From: WLNJ01 sp037131165
Lineage (GTDB): Bacteria > Actinomycetota > Thermoleophilia > Solirubrobacterales > Solirubrobacteraceae
Direction: 5' to 3'
Assembly (NCBI GenBank): GCA_037131165.1
Contig: JBAXRO010000040.1
Coordinates: 1 to 16,956 of the forward strand
DNA: 16,956 bases
Part shown: piece by piece, positions 7,845 to 15,498 of the stretch
Layout: every line of letters starts with the position of its first letter
How positions within the stretch are numbered: the stretch's first letter is position 1
Position numbers and translations under genes: made by a program
The notes under the pieces: generated by a model
Databases searched by the model: none
What the model was told of the DNA's origin: nothing
Seen by the model: only the letters and a program-made list of their open reading frames with translations

Positions 7845-9140
7845 ATGGTGCCACAGATGCTCTACGACTCGGCAACGATCAAGGTGAAGGCAGGCAACGG
7901 GGGCGACGGCTCGGTCAGCTTCCGGCGCGAGGCACACGTGCCGCGTGGAGGTCCCGACGGCGGCGACGGCGGCCGCGGTGGCGACGTGACTCTCGTCTGC
8001 AGCGCATCCCTGCGCGACCTCGCGGCATTCCGCCGGAAGCGCCGGTTCGAGGCCGGCCGCGGAGGCCACGGCAAGGGAGCCAATCGGCACGGAGCCGACG
8101 GCGAGGGCCTCGAGATCGCGCTGCCGCCGGGGACGGTCGCAACCCTCGCCGACGGAAGCGTGGTGGACCTGCTGGCCCCAGGTGACAGTGTCGTGATCGC
8201 ACGCGGCGGCAAGGGTGGACGCGGAAACGCCCACTTCGCCCATGCGACTCGGCAGTCCCCCCGTTTCAGCGAGAAGGGGGTTCCAGGCGAGGATCGCGAA
8301 CTGGCACTGAGGCTGAAGCTGATCGCCGACGTCGGCCTCGTCGGCCTTCCGAACGCGGGCAAGAGCAGCCTGCTCGCTTCGATGACTCGTGCCAGGCCCA
8401 AGGTCGCCGACTACCCGTTTACGACTCTCGAGCCGGTGCTCGGGACGATCGAGGCCGACGAGCGCCAGTTGGTGATCGCCGACATCCCCGGCTTGATCGA
8501 GGGGGCGAGCGAGGGAGCCGGACTGGGAGACGAGTTCCTCGCCCATGTCGAGCGAACGAGGGTGCTCGTCCACGTGCTCGACCTCGCCCCGCTCGACGGC
8601 AGCGACCCGGTGGGAAACTTCGAGACGGTCGAGGGGGAGCTGAAGGCACATGACGAGCGGCTCTCACGGCTCCCGCGGATCCTCGCATTGAGCAAATCCG
8701 ACCTCGTCGATGCGGCCACGGCGGACGCGAGTGCCGAGGAATGGCGCGAGCGGCTCGGTCAGGATGTCCCTGTGCTGGCCACCAGTTCGGCGACCGGAAG
8801 CGGAATCGAGGAGCTGTCGAAGGTGCTCGTCCGGATGGTCCCCGAGGTCGAACCGGTCGTCGCTGAGATCCCGGAGGGACGAACGATCTACCGGCCAGCC
8901 GAGCGGCGTGGCTTCGTAGTCGATCGCGACGCGGACGGGACCTTCGTCGTCTCGGGCGCCGGGATTGAGCAACTGGTCGGGCGGTTCGACATCGAGAACG
9001 ACGAGGCGATGGAGGAGCTCGAGCGCCGCCTTCGTTCGATCGGGGTGATGGGTGCGCTCGAAGAGGCGGGCTTCAAATCCGGGGACGACGTCGAGATCGG
9101 CGGCGTCCTGTTCGAACTCGACCCTGACGACGTCGACTGA
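7845..9140 (+). CDS. obg: GTPase Obg (ribosome assembly)
   Basis: Obg binds the 50S subunit and links GTP/(p)ppGpp status to ribosome assembly and growth. The 431-residue product has all three family domains: the glycine-rich Obg fold (about 1-160, KAGNGGDGSVSFRRE, GGPDGGDGGRGGDV), the G domain and the C-terminal OCT domain (about 350-431). G-domain motifs are GLPNAGKSS (167-175), PFTTLEP (191-197), DIPGLIEGA (213-221) and TSSATGSG. The G4 motif reads SKSD (283-286) rather than NKxD. The ATG at 7845 has a weak GAGAG 8 bases upstream; the ATG at 7857 (MLYDSATIKV) is an alternative that fits usual Obg length slightly better. Confidence 0.95.
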   Translation: MVPQMLYDSATIKVKAGNGGDGSVSFRREAHVPRGGPDGGDGGRGGDVTLVCSASLRDLAAFRRKRRFEAGRGGHGKGANRHGADGEGLEIALPPGTVATLADGSVVDLLAPGDSVVIARGGKGGRGNAHFAHATRQSPRFSEKGVPGEDRELALRLKLIADVGLVGLPNAGKSSLLASMTRARPKVADYPFTTLEPVLGTIEADERQLVIADIPGLIEGASEGAGLGDEFLAHVERTRVLVHVLDLAPLDGSDPVGNFETVEGELKAHDERLSRLPRILALSKSDLVDAATADASAEEWRERLGQDVPVLATSSATGSGIEELSKVLVRMVPEVEPVVAEIPEGRTIYRPAERRGFVVDRDADGTFVVSGAGIEQLVGRFDIENDEAMEELERRLRSIGVMGALEEAGFKSGDDVEIGGVLFELDPDDVD

Positions 9141-9183
9141 CGCACAGCCGTTCGCGGACTCGTTCGACCGCTCCCGGCGCGGG

Positions 9184-9189
9184 TAATCT
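9184..9189 (+). promoter_or_regulatory. -10-like box before proB
   Basis: TAATCT lies 9 bases before the proB ATG in the 58-base gap after obg. No Shine-Dalgarno lies between them, so transcription would begin at or near the start codon, giving a leaderless mRNA. No clear -35 element is visible. Confidence 0.5.
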
Positions 9190-9198
9190 CGCCGTTCC

Positions 9199-10290
9199 AT
9201 GGATCAGGTAGTCGTAAAGCTCGGTTCGAGCGTCGTCGCCGACGCCGACGGTGCCGTCCGCTCGGACGTGCTCGAGTCCGTCTGCTCGGACATCGCAGCG
9301 CTTCGCGCCGAAGGCCGGGAGGTCGTCGTCGTCTCGAGCGGGGCAATCGCCCGCGGGGTTGACGCCCTCGGTCTCCCGGGCCGTCCGCGAGCGATCGACG
9401 AGCTGCAGGCCGCGAGTGCGGTCGGCCAAGTGGCGATGTTCAGGGCGTGGGAGGAGGGATTGGCCTCGAGGGGTCTGATCGCGGCCCAGGTCCTGATGAT
9501 GCTCCACGACATCGCGGACCGCGACGGCAACCTCAGCATCGCAGCGACCCTCAAGCGCCTTCTGGCCTGGGGCACGGTGCCTGTCATCAACGAGAACGAC
9601 ACGACGACCACGGACGAGATCACCTTCGGTGACAACGACCTGCTCGCAGCTCAGGTGGCGATCATGCTCGGAGCCGGCCGGCTGGTGTTGCTGACCGACG
9701 CCGACGGGCTGCACGAATCCGACCCGCGGACCAACCCGGAAGCGCCGCTGATCCGCGAGGTGTCGGACATGTCCCAGATCGAGGGATTCGAAGTCAGCCA
9801 GCGCCCCGGCGAATACGGTTCCGGTGGCATGCGCTCGAAGGTCGTGGCGGCCGAGATGGCGACCTCGGCCGGGGTCGAGACGATCGTCGCCCCCGGAGGC
9901 AGTGCGGGCTCGCTGCTGACAGCGGCCCACGGCGGCGATGTCGGCACTCGGTTCCTCGCCTCGCGGGAGCGCCACGGTTCATTCAAGAGTTGGCTCCGCT
10001 ACGCCAAGCCGGCCAAGGGAACGCTCGTGGTCGATGCCGGAGCGGCAAAGGCGCTCGTCGAGAAGGGAACGAGCCTGCTGCCGGTCGGGATCGTCGCGGT
10101 CGAGGGCGAGTTCCAGGCCGGCGATTCCGTGGAGGTCGCTCACGAAGGCCGGGTGATCGGCAAGGGGCTGGTCAGCTGCTCATCGGAGGAGATCGACCGC
10201 GTCAAGGGGATGAACTCGAGCGAGATCCGGGACGTCATGCCCCGGGCAGCCGATGAAGCCGTGCATCGCGATCGCTTCGTGCTCTCCTGA
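9199..10290 (+). CDS. proB: Glutamate 5-kinase
   Basis: ProB phosphorylates L-glutamate to gamma-glutamyl phosphate, the first and usually proline-inhibited step of proline synthesis. The 363-residue product has an amino-acid kinase domain (about 1-255) with VVKLGSSV (5-12), SSGAIARG (46-53), NENDTTTTDE (131-140), FGDNDLLAA (143-151), LTDADGL (165-171) and GSGGMRSK (207-214). A C-terminal PUA domain follows (about 272-350, GTLVVDAGAAKALV...SLLPVGIVAVEGEFQAGD). This two-domain layout is the full-length bacterial form. It is followed 18 bases later by proA, which uses its product. Confidence 0.96.
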   Translation: MDQVVVKLGSSVVADADGAVRSDVLESVCSDIAALRAEGREVVVVSSGAIARGVDALGLPGRPRAIDELQAASAVGQVAMFRAWEEGLASRGLIAAQVLMMLHDIADRDGNLSIAATLKRLLAWGTVPVINENDTTTTDEITFGDNDLLAAQVAIMLGAGRLVLLTDADGLHESDPRTNPEAPLIREVSDMSQIEGFEVSQRPGEYGSGGMRSKVVAAEMATSAGVETIVAPGGSAGSLLTAAHGGDVGTRFLASRERHGSFKSWLRYAKPAKGTLVVDAGAAKALVEKGTSLLPVGIVAVEGEFQAGDSVEVAHEGRVIGKGLVSCSSEEIDRVKGMNSSEIRDVMPRAADEAVHRDRFVLS

Positions 10291-10296
10291 CCCGCC

Positions 10297-10302
10297 TATC
10301 CT
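10297..10302 (+). promoter_or_regulatory. -10-like box before proA
   Basis: TATCCT ends 6 bases before the proA ATG, in the 18-base gap after proB. The spacing places the transcription start on the ATG itself, and there is no Shine-Dalgarno, so proA may have its own leaderless promoter in addition to read-through from proB. The -35 region is weak. Confidence 0.5.
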
Positions 10303-10308
10303 GTCGGC

Positions 10309-11577
10309 ATGAGCGCAGTGGCAAGACCGGTCGAAGAGACCCTGAGCGAAGCCAAGTCCGCCTCAAAGGTCTTGGCCACGACCACCGGGGCGGCCCGAGC
10401 GGAGGCGATCGAGGCGATCGCCAAGGCTCTCGAGGAGCGTGAGGTCGAGATCGTCGAAGCGAACGTGCTCGACGTCGATGCCGGACGCGAGGCCGGACTC
10501 GACGATGCACTGCTCGACAGGCTGATGCTCGACGGAACCCGGGTCGCTGCGATGGCCGCGGGAGCGCGCGAGGTGGCGAAGCTGCCCGACCCGATCGGCG
10601 AGGTGATCGAGGAGCACAGGCTCGACAACGGCTTGGAGATCCGCAAGGAGCGCAGGCCGCTCGGGGTCGTTTGCGTCGTCTACGAGGCGAGGCCCAACGT
10701 GACGATCGACGCCGCCGTGCTCTGCCTCAGGGCCGGGAACGCAGCGGTCCTCCGGGGTAGCTCGATGGCTTCGCGCAGCAACGAGATCCTTGCCCGAGTG
10801 GCCGCGGAGGCGGTTGAGGGTGCCGGCCTGCCGGCCGCCTCGGTTTCGCTCGTCGGTGGCGGTGGCCGTGAAGAGCTCGCCGCTCTCGGTGGGGCGGAGG
10901 GAGTGGTCGACCTGATCATCCCGCGCGGTGGCGAGGGACTGAAGGCGGCACTCGAGGCGGTCGCCAAGGTGCCGGTGATCTACGCGGCCTCGGGCAACTG
11001 CCATGTCTATGTCGATTCGGCCGCTGACCTGGAGATGGCGGAGCGGATCGCGGTCAACGCGAAGGTGCAGCGCCCCGGGGTCTGCAACGCGGCGGAGACG
11101 CTGCTGGTCCACGAGGCTGTGGCCGCCGAGTTCCTGCCGTCGGTGTTGGCCGCGCTGGCTGGCGAGGGAGTCGAGCTGCGCTGTGACGGGCGATCGGCCG
11201 CCTTGGCCGGGTCCGGAGTCGAGGTCGTCGCAGCAACCGACGACGACTTCGCGACCGAGTTCCTCGCCCCGGTGATCTCCGTTGGGGTGGTCGATTCGAT
11301 CGACCAGGCGATCGCCCACATCGACCGCTACGGCTCCGGCCATTCGGAGGCGATCGTCACCGGTGACCTCGAAGCCGCAAGGAAGTTCCAGTCCGAGGTT
11401 GATGCCGCGGCGATCTACGTGAACGCCTCGACACGGTTCACGGATGGCGCCGAGTTCGGGATGGGCGCGGAGATCGGTATCTCGACCCAGAAGCTCCATG
11501 CCCGCGGCCCGATCGGGCTGAGGGAGCTGACGACCTACAGCTGGCTCGTCGAGGGAACGGGCCAGATCCGCGGCTGA
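10309..11577 (+). CDS. proA: Gamma-glutamyl phosphate reductase
   Basis: ProA reduces gamma-glutamyl phosphate with NADPH to glutamate 5-semialdehyde, the second step of proline synthesis, and probably channels the labile intermediate with ProB. The 422-residue product is an aldehyde-dehydrogenase-fold enzyme of normal length. Visible motifs are RRPLGVVCVVYEARPNV (115-131), GNAAVLRGSS (143-152), SLVGGGGREEL (180-190), IPRGGEGL (204-211), NAKVQRPGVCNAAETLLVH with catalytic Cys259, and near the C-terminus TDGAEFGMGAEIGISTQKLHARGP. The third enzyme, ProC, is not in the window. Confidence 0.97.
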   Translation: MSAVARPVEETLSEAKSASKVLATTTGAARAEAIEAIAKALEEREVEIVEANVLDVDAGREAGLDDALLDRLMLDGTRVAAMAAGAREVAKLPDPIGEVIEEHRLDNGLEIRKERRPLGVVCVVYEARPNVTIDAAVLCLRAGNAAVLRGSSMASRSNEILARVAAEAVEGAGLPAASVSLVGGGGREELAALGGAEGVVDLIIPRGGEGLKAALEAVAKVPVIYAASGNCHVYVDSAADLEMAERIAVNAKVQRPGVCNAAETLLVHEAVAAEFLPSVLAALAGEGVELRCDGRSAALAGSGVEVVAATDDDFATEFLAPVISVGVVDSIDQAIAHIDRYGSGHSEAIVTGDLEAARKFQSEVDAAAIYVNASTRFTDGAEFGMGAEIGISTQKLHARGPIGLRELTTYSWLVEGTGQIRG

Positions 11578-11591
11578 GGCGCGAGCCTGAG

Positions 11592-12218
11592 TTGAGCCGG
11601 ATTGGAATCCTCGGCGGATCGTTCAATCCGCCACACAACGCTCACGTCGCACTGGCGCTCGCGGCACTCGAGCAGCTGGAGCTGGACAAGGTGCTGCTCG
11701 TCCCCGCCGGGCTGGCTCCACACAAGGAGATCGAGTCGGATCCGGGCGCAACGGTCAGGCTCGACCTGTGTCGGGCGGCCGTCGATCGACTCGAGGGCCT
11801 CGAGGTCTCGGCAATCGAGGCGGAGCGGGCAGGACCTTCGTTCACTGTCGACACTCTCCGGCAGCTCAAGGAGGAAGAGGGCGGGAGCGAGTTGGCTCTG
11901 ATCCTCGGCGAGGACATGGTCCTGAGCCTTGCCTCGTGGCGCGAGCCGGAGGAGATTCTGAGGCTTGCGAGGATTGCCTGGACGGGACGAGCGGAGGGGG
12001 CGGAAGCGATCGCTGATCGGCGTGAGCGGGTGGCCGAGGTCGTGACGGACTTGGGTGGGGGGCGCCCCGTCTACATCGATTTCGACCCGATGTCCGTATC
12101 GTCGACACTCGTGCGTGAGCGATGCAGAGCCGAACAACCGATCGACGCGCTCGTTCCCGAGGGTGTCAAGCGCCTGATCGGCGAGCTTGGGCTCTACCGA
12201 GGTGGGCCGGGATCGTGA
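11592..12218 (+). CDS. nadD: Nicotinate-nucleotide adenylyltransferase
   Basis: NadD transfers AMP from ATP to nicotinate mononucleotide to make deamido-NAD in NAD biosynthesis. The 208-residue product has the nucleotidyltransferase motif GGSFNPPHNAH (8-18), GPSFTVDTLRQL (81-92), LILGEDMVLSLASW (103-116) and the C-terminal SVSSTLVRER (168-177), equivalent to the family ISSTxIR signature. The start is a TTG at 11592, chosen because SRIGILGGS is the usual N-terminus and no ATG or GTG fits; it lies 14 bases after the proA stop. The stop overlaps the rsfS start as GTGA. Confidence 0.94.
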   Translation: MSRIGILGGSFNPPHNAHVALALAALEQLELDKVLLVPAGLAPHKEIESDPGATVRLDLCRAAVDRLEGLEVSAIEAERAGPSFTVDTLRQLKEEEGGSELALILGEDMVLSLASWREPEEILRLARIAWTGRAEGAEAIADRRERVAEVVTDLGGGRPVYIDFDPMSVSSTLVRERCRAEQPIDALVPEGVKRLIGELGLYRGGPGS

Positions 12219-12613
12219 GCGGTCAGGCCGAGCCGATGGAAGTCGCGCAGTTGGCCTCAGAGGCCGTCCGTTTCGCGCAGGACAAGAAGGCCGTCGATGT
12301 AGTCGAGCTCGATCTCTCAGGGATCGTCGACTACACGGACCGCTTCGTGATCGCGACCGGCCGCACGGACCGCCAAGTCAAGGCGATCGCCGACGGCATT
12401 GTCGAGGGCATGAAGAAGGAGCACGGCGTCCGCCCGCGCAGGGTCGAGGGGCTGCCGGAGGCCCGCTGGGTGCTTGTCGACCTCTGGGACGTAGTTGTCC
12501 ACGTGTTCCAGCCCGAGGCGCGCGAGATGTACAGGCTGGAGAAGCTCTGGGGGGACGCGGCGAAGACCGAGCATCCCGATGTCGACTCATCTCCGGAGGC
12601 GGCCCGGGAGTAA
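12215..12613 (+). CDS. rsfS: Ribosome silencing factor RsfS
   Basis: RsfS (Iojap/DUF143 family) binds L14 on the 50S subunit and blocks joining with 30S when nutrients are scarce. The 132-residue product has the core DVVELDLSGIVDYTDRFVIATGRTDRQVKAIADG and, further on, RRVEGLPEARWVLVDLWDVVVHVFQPEAREMYRLEKLWGDA; the DLW-VVVH-F pattern is diagnostic. The GTG start at 12215 overlaps the nadD stop (GTGA) and has GAGGTG at 12199-12204; an ATG at 12236 is an alternative. The frame extends upstream to 12122 inside nadD without homology. nadD-rsfS adjacency is widely conserved. Confidence 0.95.
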   Translation: MSGQAEPMEVAQLASEAVRFAQDKKAVDVVELDLSGIVDYTDRFVIATGRTDRQVKAIADGIVEGMKKEHGVRPRRVEGLPEARWVLVDLWDVVVHVFQPEAREMYRLEKLWGDAAKTEHPDVDSSPEAARE

Positions 12614-12624
12614 AACGCGGCTGG

Positions 12625-12630
12625 TATCGT
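12625..12630 (+). promoter_or_regulatory. -10-like box before small membrane protein gene
   Basis: TATCGT lies 9 bases before the GTG at 12640 and 12 before the ATG at 12643, with no Shine-Dalgarno between. The layout resembles those before proB and proA, so it could be a leaderless or near-leaderless promoter. Confidence 0.4.
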
Positions 12631-12639
12631 TCATCTGAA

Positions 12640-12978
12640 GTGATGGATCGCCGCAAACCAACAGCCATCGCGGGTCGGAGAGTGCTCTCCGGCGTCGCAG
12701 TCGCGAGCACCCTGTTTGCGCTTGCTCTCATCGATCCGGGGACCGCGCTCTGGTTCTCGGCTCCGCTGAGCCTCCTTTGGCTCCTCGTGACAGGCCTGAC
12801 CCGTCCGGTCGAGCGGATGATCCACCGGATCCGCGGACGGTGGGCGGCAGCGCGCACTCGTGCTCAGCAGGCCGATCGACTTCCGAACCTCCCACTGGTC
12901 GTTCCGCGAGTCGGTCGCCTGATCGCTGCCGCTCTCGCAGTGAGGCCACCTCCGGTCGCTGCTCCTCTCTCCCAGTAG
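12640..12978 (+). CDS. Small predicted membrane protein of unknown function
   Basis: I do not recognise a family. The frame gives 112 residues from the GTG at 12640 or 111 from the adjacent ATG at 12643 (MDRRKPTAIAGRR). A basic N-terminus is followed by two hydrophobic stretches separated by DPG (about residues 15-31 and 35-52), which could be a membrane hairpin. A basic region (RMIHRIRGRWAAARTRAQQ) and a Pro/Ala-rich C-terminal tail follow. Codon choice is typical of the neighbours in the first two thirds and less biased in the last third, so the C-terminal end is less certain. The TANNNT box upstream and the absence of another gene here support it. Confidence 0.5.
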   Translation: MMDRRKPTAIAGRRVLSGVAVASTLFALALIDPGTALWFSAPLSLLWLLVTGLTRPVERMIHRIRGRWAAARTRAQQADRLPNLPLVVPRVGRLIAAALAVRPPPVAAPLSQ

Positions 12979-12998
12979 GGCCTTCGGCACATCCTCCG

Positions 12999-13019
12999 GG
13001 ACGGGCCAAGGCCCCGTCC
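12999..13019 (+). terminator. GC-rich hairpin upstream of the secreted-protein genes
   Basis: GGACGGG (12999-13005) pairs perfectly with CCCGTCC (13013-13019) around a 7-base loop, within the 70-base gap before the gene at 13049. There is no T-run. It may end the upstream transcript or be a 5'-leader structure ahead of the ribosome-binding site at 13037. Confidence 0.4.
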
Positions 13020-13036
13020 AGTGCTGAAACCAACTG

Positions 13037-13045
13037 AAAGGAGGG
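13037..13045 (+). promoter_or_regulatory. Strong ribosome-binding site deciding the GTG start at 13049
   Basis: AAAGGAGGG lies 3-4 bases before the GTG at 13049. It is among the best Shine-Dalgarno matches in the window and favours this start over the in-frame ATG at 13067. Confidence 0.7.
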
Positions 13046-13048
13046 CGC

Positions 13049-14242
13049 GTGAGCGCCCGGACCCCGATGTCGGCCCTGATCCGGCCGAATGTCTCGATCG
13101 CAGCAAGAGGAGTGAGACGCCTTGCAGGCCAGCTGGCCCTGTGGATCGTCCTCGTTCTCGCGCTGCCGGCCACTGGGGTGGCCGCGACACCGGTCCCCTG
13201 TGGATCCGGCCCGCAGATCACCGACGCAGCCGGCGACGGCCACCACATCAACACCGATGTGACGGCCGCCTGGTTCGCTGAGGATTCCGGGACCGGAGCG
13301 GTGACCGCAGTGATCCAGGTCAACTACGGGGTCTGGGAACCGGCTCACGACGACTCGGACGTGGCTGGTTTCGCCCTGTTGTACAGCGTTGGCTCCGGTA
13401 TTCGGTACGTGCGTGCGGAAGCGCCGCGCCGGCCGGACGCCATCCGGTACGACTACGGGACCTGGACGCAGGCTGGGGGATTCCAAAGTGCCGGTTCGAC
13501 GACCGGCAGTACGGTGGCAGGCACGCGCGGTGCCGTCTCGATCGCGGTGCCGGCTGCGGCCGGCGCAGTGGCCGGAACCAAACTCTCGTCGCCGTTCGTC
13601 CTCACCTACGACGGGGTTACCGGCGGGATTCCCCACTGGGTCGACAGGGGCCCGGGGGGAGTGACTCCGGACGACGGAGCGGAGAGGGGCGCGGACTTCA
13701 TCGTCGGCGCCTGCTCGACCCCTCCGACCCCGGCGGTTACGGCTGTGTCACTCGGTGCGGCCTCGAGGGTCGTCGGCGGTGGCAACGTCGCCGTCACTGG
13801 CACCGTGAGCCCCGCCCGCTCCGGAGTCGAGGTTGTCCTGTCGCTCACGGCAGGAGCGACCACGATGAAGCGGGCCACGACCGACTCATCTGGACGATTC
13901 AGAGTGACGGTCGCGGTCGGCAGGACGACCCGCCTGAAGGCGGAGGCTGAGGGAATTGCGTCGCAGACCCTCACGGTCAGGGTGATCCCGATCGTGAGGA
14001 TCGCGGTCAAGCGAGTTCGCTCCGGTCTCTACCGGATCGACGGGACCGTCAGGCCTGCCCTTCCGGGTCAGGTCCTCCTGCTGCGGACGAATGCCTTCCG
14101 GGCAACCGCCACAGCACGAGTGGTGAACGGGAGATTCTCGTTCCAGCTCCGCAAGCCCGTACGCGGCTCATACGACGCCGTGTACATCCCGTCCGGCAGC
14201 ACCGCCGAACGGGCCACATCCAATAGAGGAGTAATCAAATGA
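13049..14242 (+). CDS. Secreted two-part beta-domain protein of unknown function
   Basis: No family recognised with confidence. The 397-residue product has an extended basic N-region, a hydrophobic core (about residues 28-41) and a likely signal-peptidase site near GVAA (43-46). The first mature domain (about 50-222) begins CGSGPQITDAAGDGHHINTDV and contains alternating beta-strand patterns; its only two cysteines, C51 and C222, bracket it and could form a disulfide. The D-x-x-GD-(x)n-D pattern is reminiscent of DOMON/CBM9-like beta sandwiches, but this is weak. The second part (about 228-395) looks like two Ig-like/carboxypeptidase-regulatory-like beta modules (GGNVAVTGTVSPARSGVEV; YRIDGTVRPALPGQVLLL). 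No C-terminal anchor or sortase motif. The stop overlaps the next gene (ATGA), so the two products are probably made together. Confidence 0.82.
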   Translation: MSARTPMSALIRPNVSIAARGVRRLAGQLALWIVLVLALPATGVAATPVPCGSGPQITDAAGDGHHINTDVTAAWFAEDSGTGAVTAVIQVNYGVWEPAHDDSDVAGFALLYSVGSGIRYVRAEAPRRPDAIRYDYGTWTQAGGFQSAGSTTGSTVAGTRGAVSIAVPAAAGAVAGTKLSSPFVLTYDGVTGGIPHWVDRGPGGVTPDDGAERGADFIVGACSTPPTPAVTAVSLGAASRVVGGGNVAVTGTVSPARSGVEVVLSLTAGATTMKRATTDSSGRFRVTVAVGRTTRLKAEAEGIASQTLTVRVIPIVRIAVKRVRSGLYRIDGTVRPALPGQVLLLRTNAFRATATARVVNGRFSFQLRKPVRGSYDAVYIPSGSTAERATSNRGVIK

Positions 14243-15426
14243 AGTCGAAGTCAATCTCGCGCATCGCCCTGGCGGCCTCCGCCGCCGCGGCGCTCGCGCT
14301 CCCGGCCGGGGCATCAGCGCACTCGTCCGTCTGGCAGACCACTGCCAAGGTCCCAGGAACGGTAGTCAACGGGGTGGTGCCGACGACCGACCGGGTCAGC
14401 TACGCAATCACCAACCACGGCTACACGATGGTCCTCAACGAGACCAACGGGCAGACAGCCAACGGCATGATGAACTACAAGGTGCTGCCGTCGGCCTATC
14501 GGAACCAGGCGGGCTTCACTCTCGCGCGGCTCCTGTCCGAGGGTGACACCGGAGCGCAGCCGCATGCCACCTGCCGAGGGAACTCGGGGGCGGTGACCAC
14601 CCTCTGGACCCCCGAAGCGATCGCGGCTTGGCAGAGCCAGACGCCGACGACGCCCGCCGGCGCCGAGCCGTTCTACAACTACGTCCCGTTCCAGAAGATC
14701 GCTGCGGGGCTCGATGATGAGGCGAAGATCGCCGACTGGGTCGCGGTCGTAAAGGACAAGACGGGAGTTGACCTCGCGGCCACGAGCGATTTCGCTGCCG
14801 CATGCAGCGGAATCGGCGGCACCTACGTCGCGGCCGATACCGTCGGCACGACGACCGCGTCGCTGAACTCGGGCTACGCGGCCCTGGTCGCTGGTCCGCT
14901 CAACACCCAGATCGCTTACCTCGGCACGCAGGCGACGGGGCTTCTTGCGAACGTCGCAACCCTGACCACCGCCAGGGACGACGCCATCTCCTCCTTGTTG
15001 GCGGCGAACGCAGCGAAGGACGCTGCACTGGCGGACCTCGCCGCGGCCAACACCGCGAAGGGCGCAGCGCTCGCCGAGGTCGCCAACCTGAGCCGGTCGC
15101 TGGGCGCGTCCACCTCGAGTGCATCGATCCGCGTCCGGACGGCGGGCACGACGGGTCTGCCGGTGCTCGTCAGCGGCCCCGGCGGCCGTCAAGTCACGGT
15201 AACCCTGACGATCGGGGCGACGCAGGCCAAGGGCCTGAAGCTCGCTTCGACCGTGATCGGCACAGCTACCGGGACGATCGCAGCAGGCGGAAGCTCGTCG
15301 ATTACCGCTCCCCTGATAGGCGCCGCGAAGGCGAAGATCAAGGCGATCAAGGCCAATCTGGGTGTGACGATCACCGTCACCAGCGGCGACCGGATTGCAG
15401 TCAGGAGGACCCTGTTCACCCCTTGA
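14239..15426 (+). CDS. Secreted protein of unknown function with predicted mature N-terminal histidine
   Basis: Not recognised as a named family. Of 395 residues, 1-27 form a clear signal peptide (MKSKSISRIALAAS...AGASA) cleaved before His28, so the mature protein would begin HSSVW. Domain 1 (about 28-200) is rich in Asn/Tyr/Thr, has two cysteines (C112, C189) that could pair, and further histidines H60 and H109. Residues about 210-290 form an alanine-rich coiled coil with a 14-residue (two-heptad) tandem repeat. Residues 295-395 form a beta-rich C-terminal domain (TVTLTIGATQAKGLKLAST, then Lys/Ala-rich AAKAKIKAIKANLGV) of a style I associate with Thermoleophilia exported proteins. AGAGGAG at 14225-14231 precedes the ATG. 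The CopC gene follows. A copper-linked role is inferred from the N-terminal His and context. Confidence 0.85.
   Translation: MKSKSISRIALAASAAAALALPAGASAHSSVWQTTAKVPGTVVNGVVPTTDRVSYAITNHGYTMVLNETNGQTANGMMNYKVLPSAYRNQAGFTLARLLSEGDTGAQPHATCRGNSGAVTTLWTPEAIAAWQSQTPTTPAGAEPFYNYVPFQKIAAGLDDEAKIADWVAVVKDKTGVDLAATSDFAAACSGIGGTYVAADTVGTTTASLNSGYAALVAGPLNTQIAYLGTQATGLLANVATLTTARDDAISSLLAANAAKDAALADLAAANTAKGAALAEVANLSRSLGASTSSASIRVRTAGTTGLPVLVSGPGGRQVTVTLTIGATQAKGLKLASTVIGTATGTIAAGGSSSITAPLIGAAKAKIKAIKANLGVTITVTSGDRIAVRRTLFTP
15001..15084 (+). repeat. Two-copy 42-base in-frame tandem repeat in the coiled coil
   Basis: Bases 15001-15042 encode AANAAKDAALADLA and 15043-15084 encode AANTAKGAALAEVA (10 of 14 residues identical). 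Fourteen residues equal two heptads, so the repeat simply extends the coiled coil by duplication. Confidence 0.75.
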
Positions 15427-15436
15427 GAGCAGCGGA

Positions 15437-15464
15437 GGGTGTCGCGGCAGCAGCCGCGGCACCC
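15437..15464 (+). terminator. Strong 12-bp hairpin between the unknown secreted gene and copC
   Basis: GGGTGTCGCGGC (15437-15448) pairs with GCCGCGGCACCC (15453-15464) around the 4-base loop AGCA; one of the 12 pairs is U-G. It begins 10 bases after the stop at 15424-15426 and is not followed by a T-run. It could be a terminator or attenuator, or a processing/stability element that sets different levels of the two mRNAs segments. Confidence 0.6.
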
Positions 15465-15482
15465 GACCGACGTACCGATCGG

Positions 15483-15498
15483 AAAGGAGCGCAAGGAG
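15483..15498 (+). promoter_or_regulatory. Double Shine-Dalgarno before copC
   Basis: AAAGGAG (15483-15489) suits the ATG at 15500, and a second AAGGAG (15493-15498) suits the ATG at 15506. Either start gives the same signal peptide apart from two residues. Confidence 0.55.

Noticed and set aside
7812..8651. An N-terminal extension of the SDR running antisense through obg (frame open to 8651)
   Set aside because: The Rossmann fold starts right after the ATG at 7811, which has AGGAG at the right distance; the extension shows no homology and opposes a certain gene.
12631..13636. Two long minus-strand open frames (12631-13323 and 12728-13636)
   Set aside because: They oppose the 13049 gene, whose ribosome-binding site, signal peptide and ATGA coupling are convincing; both translate to low-complexity Arg/Pro/Ser sequence.
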